From: Dicaeum eximium
Lineage: Eukaryota > Chordata > Aves > Passeriformes > Dicaeidae
Direction of reading: 5' to 3'
DNA: 64,000 nt
Assembly: GCA_013396995.1 (NCBI GenBank)
Contig: VWZP01009941.1
Coordinates: 1,439,772-1,503,771 of the forward strand
The notes below the pieces were generated by a model. It did no database searches and was not told where the DNA came from. It was given only the letters and a program-made list of their open reading frames with translations. Shown piece after piece: positions 24,601-36,300 of the stretch. Every line of letters starts with the position of its first letter. Within the stretch, counting starts at the first letter, position 1. The translations under genes were made by a program, and so were the position numbers.

Positions 24601-25989
24601 ATTTTTGAAGCCTTAAATGCTCAACCATACCGTGTTGATGGCTGATCAAGGCGCTCATTTTAGTAGGTTTATATCTTCTTTTAGTTTTACCATTTGGGTG
24701 GAAATTTGTTCCCATCTGTGTTCAGGAATTGTTCCCATCTCAGATTTGAATTTTCAACAAACTTCTGACAACATACCTTATCCTTCTCTGAGAGTGAAGA
24801 TGAAGAAAGACAGGAGTATTCATAGGCTAAATTATTTCTAATAATGAGACTGGGTGCATCAAAAGAAGCTAAAAAAATTCTGTCTTCCAGTATAATGTGC
24901 TATTTTCTGATCTAACAAAAAGGCTTGGTCAAAGAGCAAATTTACAGTTCGCACAGAGTCACTATAAGAATTGTAGGTAAAACCTCCAAATACTCCACAG
25001 TGAGACAGTGTTAATTTACTACTGATTAGACTTGGTCTGACACCACAGTTATAGTATCGATCTTACCAATATTTTCTCTCCATTTATTTTGGTATATTTC
25101 TGCAATGTTTATGTTAAAACAGTCCATACAAATATGACTGATCGTGGTTTTATTACTCTCTCTCTCCATTGTAAAAGAAATATTAATTTAAACATATATG
25201 TCTCAAAAGCACCTCTGTGTCTGTATGCGTGTATATCTCTTGAGACCAGGCCACTTGTGATTCTTCTGCATTTCAAGTTGACCATTACTGAGCCCTGTAG
25301 GCACTAGAGCAATTATGCATTGTGAAGTTTATATATGAACACATGTTTTTTTAAACCCATATTGGTTATTCCAAATTAATTTCCATCAACAATGTATCAG
25401 GGAAGGTTTTTTGCTAAATACTGTCATGAACAAAAAAGTATTCTGTTGTGGCTTTTTATCTTTGTCTATTTCACTGCTATCTTTCCATTTCAAATCAGCC
25501 TTTATTGACTTTCAGGAATTATTATATAAAAACCCACATCCCCTTGCTTAAAAAGCTTTGAAACCACTTCATTTATATTTTTGTGTCTGATAACATACCT
25601 ATGTCTTATTGACTAAAACTGTCTTCCTAGTAAAGAGTAGGAATAATTAAATGTCTGTTTATTTCCAGATAATAACTCTCGTTGTACTCAATTCATCCCC
25701 CATTAGGAAGACAGTAAATATGGCTATGTTCTAAAAATAGCAACAAAATTTCAGAGACTCTGAATAATACTCTATTTTTTTCCATAGACAAAAATCTGCC
25801 CTCAGTAGAAAATTATGTAGAAAGTTGAATATTTTTCAGTTAATTATTGCTTGATGATTGATAGCAATTTTCTTGTGCTTGTGACTCAAACTCCTTATAA
25901 GAATGTTAAAAAGATGAACTTAGAATCAAATTTGATATTAAAATAAGAGAATGTTATGTTAGAATAACATATTTTTCAATCTGTACTCA
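21615..25989. other. AT-rich DNA, no gene seen
   Basis: About 4.4 kb with only short chance ORFs. No CR1, LTR or RNA gene is recognisable. A frame at 21968-22216 was examined because it lies beside exon-like composition, but there is no family match or coherent splice pair. Confidence 0.55.
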
Positions 25990-26400
25990 TGTTCATTTTT
26001 TGACTTGGTTAAATTATACTATATTATTAAATATATAACTATATAAATATAAATTATATTATCAATATATATTAATATGTAATATTATATATTATATTGT
26101 ATATATTAATATATTAATATATGTTATAGACATTTAAATTGGGTGATTTTTCCAAATTCCTGTGTAATTTATTCTCAATACCCTTTGATAATGATCTGTA
26201 AAAAATCAGACTGGACTGATGTGACTAGTGACTGGTCATCACCCATATCCTAGTGACTATGGAGCACAATATATATATAGAATACATATGTTTAAGATTT
26301 TTGCTCTATGTTAGACATATAGTATAAATGCAATATATTTATAAATATATACATTTTCCTTATAAATGTATAAATACTATAAAAATATACTTTCTCTGAA
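25990..26400. repeat. Very AT-rich low-complexity region
   Basis: Positions 26020-26125 consist almost only of A and T, built from ATATTA/TAATAT words with many overlapping palindromes. A second, weaker AT block lies at 26265-26395. Such DNA unwinds easily and is a candidate matrix-attachment or fragile-type region, but no function is shown. Confidence 0.75.
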
Positions 26401-26699
26401 GTGAACATCCAAATCATAGAGCTACTGATATTCTGTATCATTTGTCTATCATATCATAAGACAAAATGAGACATAAGAAAAAATGTAAATCTTTATCCAT
26501 GTGATTCAAGTTTCACAAGTATTTCTAGCTCAAAGAAAAAAAAAAAGGAAAACTGACAGAAAGCTGGAAAATGTGAGGAAAAACATATTTTAAAAAAATG
26601 CAAGTATGCTTTATGTCAATCTATCTGCACTTAAGAAATACAGTAGAATTTCATACATTTACATTGAAATGAGAATTGATACAAAACTTTCTCTTGGTT

Positions 26700-27890
26700 A
26701 AGATAGAAATAAACCTTTGAAGACTGAGACAAAAAAATGCTGTTGAGTACTTCAGTTTTCCTCTCATTTGTTGCTGCCAGTTTTCCAGTCTTGTTTATTG
26801 GGGGAGGAGTAGGTTACACCTTTAACATTTCTTTTCTGGTTAGTATATCAGTCCAAGTTATTTTGTCAAAGCCCTTCTTGGTATTTGTTGTATCCCTTAT
26901 TAAGTTTAGTTCCAGCTTCACCTTGGTCTTCCTCACACTACCCACATACAAGTGAATTTCATCCAATACTCTCCCTAGGTTACCTGTCCTTGTTTCCACT
27001 GCCTACGCATTTGCTTCTTTCTCCTTAGTTTGACCAGCAGGTTCCTACTCAGCCATGGCTATCTCTTGCTATCCTTGCCCAATTTCTTGCTCCTGGGGAT
27101 TGCTAACTCTTGCACTCTATGGCACCTTCCTTAAAGATCTGCCAGCTCTGTTTTTCTCCCTTGTGCCTAACAGCAGTCTCCCAGAGAATCCCTCTGACTA
27201 CCTCCCTCAAGATGTGGAAGTTTTTTCCCTAAAGTTTAGGGGCCTGACTTTATTCCTTGCCTGGCCCATATCCCTCAGGACTGCAAACTCCAGTAGGTGA
27301 TCACTGCAGCGCAGGCTGACTCCAGACTCAGTGATCTCAATTAACTCGTCTACATTGGTGGCCGTCAGATCCAGCATTACATCCCCACTGGTAGTACTGC
27401 CTATTACATCGCTTAGGAAGTCATCCTCCAGGAGGATGCATTCCAGGAGTTTCTTGGGTTTCCTGCAGCTTGATGTGCCTCTTTCCCAGCAGATTCTGGG
27501 GTGGTTGAGTCCTCAGCCAGACAAGATGCTGTGTGTCAATGGTTCCCCTTGATCAGGGGCCTGTAGTAGATATCAACCTGAGTTTCCTTTTGTGGCCTCA
27601 GTCCCTGATTCTTACCCACAGGCTTTCAACATGCTCAGGGCTGTTTTTCAGATGCAATTCTTCAGACTCAATCCACCTCTTGAGGTACAGGGCAACACCT
27701 CTGTCCCTCATTCCTCCCGTCTCACCTGAACAGCCTGTAGCCATTGATAGTCACACCCCAGTCATGGGATTCATCCATTCTGAGTTTCACTTGGACATGC
27801 CCACAGCTAAATTCTTCCTCCTACTGTGTACTGCACAGACCTGTGTCTCTGATGTGAGACACACTGAACATATTTATTGCTGAAAAGAAG
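26700..27890 (-). mobile_element. CR1-type LINE fragment: endonuclease domain only
   Basis: The minus strand encodes a decayed N-terminal half of CR1 ORF2. From right to left one reads NGYRLFR (near 27740), then RNSWNA followed by the reading frame of the phosphodiesterase core, and then CSDHLLEFAVLRDMGQAR. The last block carries the SDH catalytic motif of APE-like endonucleases at about 27297-27305. The linker follows at 26814-26950 as VRKTKVKLELNLIRDTTNTK, then KGFDKITW. The similarity fades near 26700, before the reverse-transcriptase domain. Stops and frameshifts abound, so it is dead. No CR1 3' terminus is adjacent, which is unusual because LINE copies normally lose the 5' end. Confidence 0.85.
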
Positions 27891-29517
27891 ATCTGATCAT
27901 TTAAAAAACTCATTAACCATCAATCCATTATAAATTGAATACACGAAATTAAATGATCAAGTCTCAAGACCAGGAGTTCTAGTAATGTATGTAGCTATTT
28001 GTATATAATGTATAGCTAATTGTTAATCACTTATTTGAGGTTTAATTGTTGAGGGTTTTTTTCAAAATTAATATATACCAATTCTTAAGATAACACAGCT
28101 GCAACTGTTGTGCATAGAAGCTAAGGAAACAAATAAGCATTTGTGCTCTATAATTTACTTTGCTGTTATGTCCTGTTAGCTGAATATAAGAATATAAATA
28201 CTGAGGCAGAATTTGTCAGTATCTAAGTACTGAGGCAGTATTTATTACCTTCTTCTTATAATTCACTCTTCCTCTCCACATTACCTAATTTCCAGGTTCA
28301 TACCACAGCTGTCTTTCTTGAGGGTTGTACAAGTAATTGATTTTTCAGTTCACATAAGAAATGGCATTTGTCCCAACAAGAATGTCAATAATAGTTTCAA
28401 AATATGCATTCAGTTTCCTCCAGCTGAGAGAGAAGCACACCAAAATATTCTACACTCTTTCCATACTTGAAAGGGCAGAATCTAGACAGTATCTTCATGG
28501 ATACAGAAAATGGGGAACAAATGCAGATCATAATCTTTACGGATAAGCAGGAAAAAAAAATTTCTACTCCTCTGTCTGTCCTTGAGCTTCTCTTGCCTTT
28601 GTTTATCTGCTTCTTTTGTATGCAGAACTTCTGGCTCTGTCAGATCATGAACAGTTAAACTGTCTCATTGTACAGTTTTCCCACTGCATTTTTAATCTTA
28701 ATAAGTTCATTGGTTTAAAAGTTTAGATTCTTAAAAGAATTTTTCCCATTACATTGAATGTTCCAAAATTCTAAACATTGGGATTTTTTCAGATTTGAAT
28801 CTTCACCTTACAAGAATTCACAGGGGCACTGACACAAATACCACCAAGTTTTGGGAAGCCGGGTCTAGAACACTGATTCTGGCCAAGTGTGGTGGCCTCA
28901 GTTTAACTATTTTAGATTTATAATGCATATGACCTCAGAACATGACCCAAAAGCATTTATAAATAGATATTAAAATAAAGTTTACCTATACCCATCTCAC
29001 TGGTATGATAGAACATGGAAATAATATAAAAGAAATAAAGCAGAACATTTATGGGCATCAACTTCAACTTTATTCTGAAATATTTCTGGATTTTACAATG
29101 CATAAATTCACAGCTTCTGCATAGAGGTTTTTACTTTTTTTTTAGTGTGTGTGTGTGTATGTATGTGGCATGTGCTTATAATTAAAAAAAAAAAAAAAGG
29201 ATTTATCATTTGCCTTGAACTATGAATAGCATCTGGGATAACTCATTTAATGCACATTTGTTTTCCCTTGCAATATGGAGAGATATTGAAGTTCATTGTA
29301 AAATGTTTGCCAGTTTTTACTAGAAGAACAGTTTTTTGAGAGTCTATCTCTCATCTGTAAGGCATGCTTAGTTTTAATATCTGTCATCTTTAGGAGGAAA
29401 AAGGGATGTGGAAGTGAATTATACAGTCCTTGTGCTTTATTGGAAACTTTGTGCATACAGATTAACTAGGTGTGCCATATATCTGATATTGTCTCTGGTC
29501 AACTAAATGAGAGTTCT
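27891..29517. other. AT-rich DNA, no gene seen
   Basis: No gene or element recognised. It contains a GT microsatellite (29144-29160, continuing into GTAT units) and an A15-type run near 29184-29198. Confidence 0.55.
29144..29166. repeat. GT microsatellite
   Basis: About eight GT units followed by GTAT variants. A potentially polymorphic marker. Confidence 0.85.
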
Positions 29518-29590
29518 GCCAATTCCTTCTTCCCTTCCCCTTCCCCTTCCCCTTCCCCGTCCCCTTCCCCTCCCCTCCCCTCCCCCCCCC
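29518..29590. repeat. Polypyrimidine tract, CCCCTT / CCCCT units
   Basis: The plus strand is almost pure C/T: CCCCTT hexamers giving way to CCCCT pentamers and a C9 run near 29582-29590. The minus strand carries many G4 runs, so it fits G-quadruplex and H-DNA (mirror repeat) motifs. Open frames on both strands across this tract are compositional. Confidence 0.9.
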
Positions 29591-29690
29591 TGCCGTGTGC
29601 CGGGGGGTGGTGGGATTGGTAGGGTCGCTATTTCCCAGCCTCTCCGGAGAAAACTCGGGCAAGGCAGAGCGCCTTCACGCTCATGGATGN
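29591..29690. other. Small GC-rich, CpG-containing insert between pyrimidine tracts
   Basis: About 100 bp with several CpGs (CCGG, GTCG, TCCGGA, CTCGGG, AGCGCC, CACGCT) in a window that is otherwise AT-rich and CpG-poor. It contains a GGGGGGTGGTGGG run near 29601-29614 and a palindromic CTCCGGAG. I do not recognise its origin; it could be an inserted element fragment, a mini CpG island or an assembly join. It ends at an undetermined base (29690). Confidence 0.5.
29690..29690. other. Undetermined base (n)
   Basis: The only ambiguous base in the window, exactly where the GC-rich insert meets the TCCTCT repeat. It suggests a polishing or consensus problem, so repeat lengths here should not be trusted. 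Confidence 0.98.
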
Positions 29691-29737
29691 TCCTCTTCCT
29701 CTTCCTCTTCCTCTTCCTCTTCCTCTTCCTCTTCCTC
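29691..29737. repeat. TCCTCT hexamer microsatellite
   Basis: Nearly perfect TCCTCT repeat of about seven to eight units, pure pyrimidine on the plus strand. Real copy number may differ because of the neighbouring n. Confidence 0.93.
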
Positions 29738-32700
29738 ACCCCTTTTTTCTCACTCTCTTGTTCTATGAAATGAGGCACCTATAGATTAATTACATGTTCT
29801 TTGGCCAAAATTTAGGCCACCTCTACAAGGACAGCTCTAATGTAAACATATATGTATATATATATGTGTATGTATGTAAATCACCAAGGAATGCTTGTAC
29901 ATTTTTCTTAACTATAGAGATTGACCATTTGGTCCATTTCCTGGCCATGAGTAGTATAAAATTCTGCAGTATTCAGTATTATACAATCGTCTAATTCGTT
30001 TAAGTGCCATTTAGTTCTCACTCAAATCCATGGGTTTGTTTTCCCCCAGTTCACAAACTTCAAAGACAATTCCTCAGTTCATCCTCTGAACCTCCTTTTT
30101 GACATTGAAATGGGGGAGACTGAAGACAATGTCAGTTAAGATTCAGTCTGCTTTCTTTCAGCTATAAAAAATACAGCCTTTGCATTGCAGAACTCTTTGA
30201 CAAGGTTTAAAAATATACTTCTGAACAGAAGTTGTGCTATCCCCCTGCTTATATGCCCAATTGTGCTGTAATACAATGCACTTTAACAGAACTTGCAGAA
30301 ATGTTCTACAAGTGCATGTCGGAAAATTCAAACAGACTGGCTCTGCCATCTGCTACTTCTGATAAGAGACTCATCTGTCTGTCGAGCAGGTAGTGGAGAG
30401 ACTCACTGAAGAAAACAGAAGATAATGAAACACGGAAAACATGCTGTATTTCACATTTACTTGTGGACCCACATCACCTAATTGAGGGTCAAACCAGTGT
30501 TGTGAAGAATTTAGAACGCATTGTGGATTCAATTTGAATGAACCATAAATATATGCAGAACATTACAAAGTAAACCTATTGATGTAATTTGGCCACTGAA
30601 CTCAACTCCATCTCTGTTTCAGTGACAAGACTAGCAAGAGTAGGTGTAACCATGAGGGGACACTTATCTCTACTGTGACACCCATAGCACAATACCAGAC
30701 ACCTCAGTCTGCTGGGGGCACACAATTAAACAGCATAAAGGTTAGCTCCATAATTACAGCAAGTCTGAGTAAGGACAGCGTGCAGTTGCAGTGTTCTAGA
30801 CAAAAACAGAAGTGACTCATTCTTTTTTTTTTTTTTCCCAGTACCAAGAGGAAAGTACTACAGTTCTGAGCTATTTTAGAACACAATTATTTTATTTTCC
30901 ATTCAAATTTGATACACATGCTACGACATTAAAAGCTTGAGTTTTACACAAGCCTGGCTTGATGGTTGCATCCTTTGTAGGCATGGTTTCCATCCCATGC
31001 AGAATATTCTGAAATGCAGTTAGCTTAATAATCCCTTAACACTCTTGCACCCTTTATTTTCTTTCATGTTGCCAGACAGACAGTCCTTCCAAAAGTTAAT
31101 GACATTAATGATATCTGTTGGCTGCTATGGGATAGCAACCCACCATTAGCATCTGTTGCTCTGTGACAAGGTTAACTCTGAAAAAAGCCTGAAAATTTAG
31201 TTTAAATGTACCATTGTTGGTGACGCCTAAAGAGGCAATGGTCATGATGAAGAAATGAGATTAAAAAGAAGAATCTAAAGCAGATTATGAAGATGTCTAG
31301 GGTGGTGGTGTGTTCAGTACCATCCTAAGAGAGGATACAGAGAAAGACAGCCTCACACAGATCAGGAGAGGCTGAAAAAGGATCTGTCACTGAGGAAAAT
31401 GAGAAGAACCAAAAGATGGGAACTGTGATTAGCTCCAGTTGTGGATCCTTAAGGGGAAAGATGAACTGCAGAGGAACTCTGAGTGGTATAGAAATAACCT
31501 TTTATTTTAAGTGACTGGAACAGAGACAAAGCCCGCATACAAGGCAATGTGCTCTTCAGTGGTGTAGGACTCTATTCAGGATGAAAGGCACAAGGCCTGG
31601 GAAAGGGTAGACTTGAGGGAGATTTGACTGAATGTTAGATACTCCCCCGCATGAGGTAAGTAATGCCAAAGGGACTAGTCTGAAATGGCATAACAAGGAA
31701 GAACTCTAAGGTAGTGAGACTTATCAAAAGACTAGTCAGGAAAGCTTATTTTTGACAGTTCTCAATAGAAGCCTTCCATCTGCTTTTCATTCTCTCGTGC
31801 TCTCTTTCTCAGTGAAGTAAATCAAGAAGTACCTCTCTCCAGGCTGGATGAAATATTTATGTAGATCTTCTTCCTTTTGCCTGACATATTCTATCACCAA
31901 CTTCCACAAGAGGATTTCTAGAGTTCATCTCTTCCACTGACCTGGCTATGCCCTGTTTCTAGATGTGCCTAGGTTTCATAGGCTTATCTGAACATTTCAT
32001 GTAATTCTGTGAAGTTTACAGACCCCTAAGACCTCACCCCCAACTACAGAAATGTGAAGAGATTTTTCAAATCTGCCAGGATAATTTTAAAATAGGGATT
32101 CTAACACAGTAAATATCACTGATGAAATTTCATTCAAAAGATAAAATATCCAAATGTTGGGATACAAGCCATTCTTGATTAAAACTAAATGACATTTCCT
32201 TCACTACGCAGTAGTTTGGAATGTTAGTCGCTATAGTCTTATCTGCCTGATTTCCTTTCAGTGTGAGTTAAAAATTTAGGAACACAGATATTAAATTAGT
32301 GTCTATCTTAATACTTTGGAAGAATAATGTTAAATCAATGCAGCAAAGTGATCTTAAAGTACAGATAAACACAGTGGAAAACTTGTTGTAGGGGTAAATA
32401 AAGGTTGAAGGACATTTATGTTGCTTTTCTCTATCCTAAGGAATCTTTAATGGATTTCATTAGGAAATCTGGTCTACATATATTTGTTGAACTAGTTAGT
32501 TCACTTAAGAGCAATATGGTTTGGTTACTCAAGAAAAAGTGTTTTGCACAGTGGATAAGAACCAGTATGAGAAAATATTACAATTCTTAGTGAATTCTTG
32601 GTTTTATCATTGCATAATATTCCATCCATTAATCACCATTGATCTTTCATGAACACCATTGAAGACAAAACCTTAATAATTATGGGGAGCAAAATCCCTG

Positions 32701-32829
32701 TTGTGTTTCTGTAAAACTCTAATCTATGTTAAGGCAAGGCACAATGGAGAAAGAAGCACACACATTTTTTTTTAGTAAACTAAAATAATAATAGTGAAAG
32801 AAAGCTACCGACAAAATACAATTTGATAG
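29738..32829. other. AT-rich DNA, no gene seen
   Basis: About 3 kb without supported genes. It includes a TATATG/TGTATG microsatellite near 29847-29877, a T-run at about 30823-30838 and a short palindrome at 31120-31140. A donor-like GAG/GTAAGTAA occurs near 31650 with no supporting exon. Confidence 0.5.
31120..31140. repeat. Near-perfect 21-bp palindrome
   Basis: GGCTGCTAT (31120-31128) and ATAGCAACC (31132-31140) are reverse complements at eight of nine positions around GGG. The arm AGCAACC resembles an RFX X-box half-site, but the half-site spacing is not the classical one. Candidate binding site only. Confidence 0.6.
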
Positions 32830-33185
32830 GGTCATAGAATGGTTTGGCTTGGAAGAGAACCTTGAAGATCATCTTGTTCCATGGGCAGGGTCACTTTTCA
32901 CTAGACCAGGTTGCTCAGAGCTCCATCCAGCCTGGCCTTAAAACGCCTCCAGGAATGGGGCATCCACCACTTCCCTGAACACCCTCAAAGTAAAGACTTT
33001 TTTCCTATATACTAAATACTAAATACTAAATACTAAATTTCCTAAATACTAAATACTAAATTTACTAAATACTATCTAACCCAAACCTATTATCTTTCAG
33101 TTTGAGCCCATTCTTTCTTGTCCTGTCACTACATGCTCTTTCTTGTAAATAGTGTTGCCCTTGCATCTTTCCTGTAAGTTTCCCT
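32830..33185 (-). mobile_element. CR1 LINE 3' part containing a 7-bp repeat array
   Basis: The element's 3' terminus is at the left (GTCATAGAATGGTTTGGCTT at 32831-32850), followed rightward by CACCACTTCCCTGAACACCC, then AACCCAAACCTATTATCTTT and CATTCTTTCTTGTCCTGTCA in the usual CR1 order. Between these the block that is normally CCTAATATCTAATCT has become a tandem array (33011-33074). It is 5'-truncated near 33185 and non-coding. Confidence 0.9.
33011..33074. repeat. ACTAAAT heptamer tandem array inside CR1
   Basis: About eight ACTAAAT units, interrupted by TTC and TT, within the CR1 copy. It likely arose by slippage from the CTAATATCTAATCTAAA-like CR1 sequence. Confidence 0.92.
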
Positions 33186-33337
33186 GAATGTTTTGTACAT
33201 GTATTTCTGCTGCATTAGAACTTTGGATGTATTTGCCATCAGCAGAGTATACCATTCCCATCTTATTTTCTTTGACAGTGAAGCTTGGTAAAGTCGTAGT
33301 TTTATACGGAACTGGAATGAAAGTGAGTAAATGTTAA

Positions 33338-33379
33338 TTGTCCTTTGTAGTAGAAGTATTGTCCTTTGTAGTAAAAGTT
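33338..33379. repeat. 21-bp tandem duplication
   Basis: Two adjacent 21-bp units (from 33338 and 33359), each TTGTCCTTTGTAGTARAAGT plus one base, differ at two positions. A recent local duplication. Confidence 0.92.
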
Positions 33380-36300
33380 ATGCATTTTAAGCAGCTAGAC
33401 CAAGTTTGACATTTTATGAATATTTTGTATTACTGCCATGCTCAGGCAAGCTGTTCTATGCACTCTGCTACAGGAAATCTCTCAGCTTCCCTCTTTCTGA
33501 TTCTGTTTATACACCTACTCCAAAGAGAGCTGATACTTTGCAGCTTCCAGTCTTCCTTTTCATAGTTGATCCCTTAAGTGGAAGCATAAAAGCACTATTT
33601 ACCATGGTGTATGTGACTGAGCCTGACATAGTTTCCATTTTTCCTACAAATGGATTATCCTTGAATTACTATTGGGAATGACCTTAACCAGTGCGTCTTT
33701 CCAGTAGCATTCTTTTAAGATACTTGGTACAATTTATACCTTGTAGATAATTGTGTCAGGCTTTCTGCTGGCACAGAAACCAGTGACATAATAATTTTTC
33801 TTGGTTTTTATCTTCAAACTCTTTGTAAAAATTGTAAGGAGTTAGATAAGCACTTCAGTACTAGTGTATTCAGAAGCCATGGGCACACCTGTAATAACAA
33901 ATACTGCCCCTGGTTATCACCCTTGGATATCGGCAGTGACCTTTCTTATTAGCACTGCCCTCCAATATAATGAATAGAGGCTTATAATCACCTGAAAAGA
34001 ACTCATTAATTATCCCAATCACATTTTTCTTCTTCAAGTTGTCTTTATCTTACAAGATCACATATGTGACTTTGGAGAATGATACAAACCCTAATCCCAA
34101 TGTTGTACGCACACAGTCAATGAACTGTAAACTACAGTTTCTATAGCTATGGTAAGTTATCATTATGGGTAGATATATTAGAACAGTGGTTTCTTGTTTA
34201 AATTTATTTAATTATTCACAAGCATATGCAGAATATTTGTTTACACAGTTCCTTTGTGCATATGGGAAGCCCTCCTGGCAAAGTTAAACACCTTTACATG
34301 CATACAAAATTTCCTATTTCGATTGACAGAGCTTCATTAAATTATTTATAATTACCTTCTTCATTCCTTTTTGTTATGACTGGTTTGAAATAGACATGCA
34401 CAAAGGCATTTCTAATTGTGCACTGCATTAATATGAATAAATATTCCAGAAGGCCAAGATTATGCACCTTTCACATATTTTTCCCCTGCGGACTTGACTT
34501 AGCAGAAAATCATGAATCACTCCATATTTCTGATAGCATAGTAAGAGGTTAAGAACACTTCCTTTTAATAATCTCTTGCTATATTTTTTTCTATTGTAAC
34601 CAGAAAAGCATGGAACATAAAGAGGATAGGCATACATTTGGAATAAAATATATAAATAAATGGTACAAAGAAAAAAATAGGATTTTTTTCAAAAAGTATT
34701 CCATTGGGGTTTCTGGAGTTTTGCAAAATTAATGTATTCCTTTATGAAGAGACAGTTTTTACTGTACTGAAAACTACCTATATTAACCATTGATATTTTG
34801 TGATGTTTAAAATCTATTACCTTGTGTTAAGAATTTAAGTCAGTTCTTATCTTTTTGAAAATGGATTGAGATAATGGAATTCAAGACACCTGCTGAACTT
34901 TGTATTTTTATTCTGTAGCTATTAACTTGAAATCTGAAAACTTGTGATTTGGGTCTTAATTTTAGTATCTGTAGCATTCTGAACTGAGTATTCCACTGAG
35001 TCATTTCCATTCGATATGCCATACTTTTAGTTTGCAGCTTCTGAAACTGAAGGAATAGAGATTCAAATTTGATTACAACTTTGCACATTTGGGATCACCA
35101 AAGCTGCTGAAGTATGACTGAACAAGAGTTCTGTCTCAACACCATGTTTGACTATCAGGGCTGAGTACTCGGATAACATAAGGGAGGAAAAATGACAAGG
35201 ATACAGTATTGCAAAACAGAATTTTGAACCTGGTGGACCTAAACCTATCCCTGGTGTGTATATCATGTGTATGTGTGCACCCTCTACCTATGTAGCAAAC
35301 ACAGGGTAATCAGTGCTAGTTCTGAGTATAGTGAAACGAGTGAAAAGAGGGCTAAACTAATTAAAATTACCTTGCACTTACTTAAATAAACCAGTTCACC
35401 CGGACAATTGCTGTGGATCAGCTGTTGTTAAAATTTCGTTTTTTTCTTGAGCTGATTCTCTGTTGCGTGTCCCAATTAAATCTTAATTTTCCCAGACAGA
35501 AAGAAAGGATTCTTCTGGTCCAGTTGTTAAGCACTGATATGAGAGGGGTTATCCTAGTTGAAATTGATATATGATAAAAGAACTTCATGAGAATTTTACC
35601 CATTACCTACCAACTTTACCTCTTAGATTGATGGCTAAGCTACTCGCCAAGGATTGAGAATTAAAATATTCTCATTTTAGGTATTTGTCTAACTATTAAG
35701 AAAAGAAAAAAAAAAAAAGGCATCATCATCCTCAGCATTCTTCTGCTTGTTCACTTTCTATTGCACACACCACAAATTAACTCTTGAGACATCTCGCATG
35801 AACAAAATTTAATGTTTTTTTGGGGTGACAGTTACACATTTTAATTTGAGATTTATCTAGCTGGATGATTTTCATTAATTTTGTTCTTAATTTCTGTCAC
35901 TGAATTAAAAAATTAATCACTTATAAAATAAATCAGTGAGCTCTTGTAACAAACATGCAAGTGCTTGTGGGACATCATTTCTGTTTTAATGCCCAGTGGC
36001 TGGAAAAACTCTCTTCCAAACAAAGGTAAAGTTTTGGTCCCACTGGTAAAATCCCAATCCTACTAATTCCTTGAGACTGACTACTGGATTCCAGGATTAA
36101 TACCCCTCCACCTTTCTAAAAATCACTCATATCAGACTGTTGGTTGGGTAGTATCTGTATACTATACATAGTATATTCATTTTTATATTTTATGTGTCTA
36201 TATGTGTATGTATACTTCAGAGGGTAGATGTAATAGGAAAGTAATTTCATTCAGTCATATGCTACCAAAACTTGTCTAGAGTATTAATAAAAATCAAAAG

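Noticed and set aside
6613..27890. Idea that the RT-bearing copy (6613-7745) and the endonuclease fragment (26700-27890) are halves of one split CR1
   Set aside because: Both are on the minus strand in the right order, but they are 19 kb apart with a missing middle of the RT domain and other repeats between; two independent insertions are simpler.
29503..29778. Open frames rich in PL, RK and GRGKGK repeats on both strands
   Set aside because: Pure products of the CCCCTT and TCCTCT repeats; they also cross the undetermined base.
33011..33074. Possible CRISPR-like array
   Set aside because: Seven-bp direct units without spacers inside a CR1 in a vertebrate genome; it is a microsatellite.
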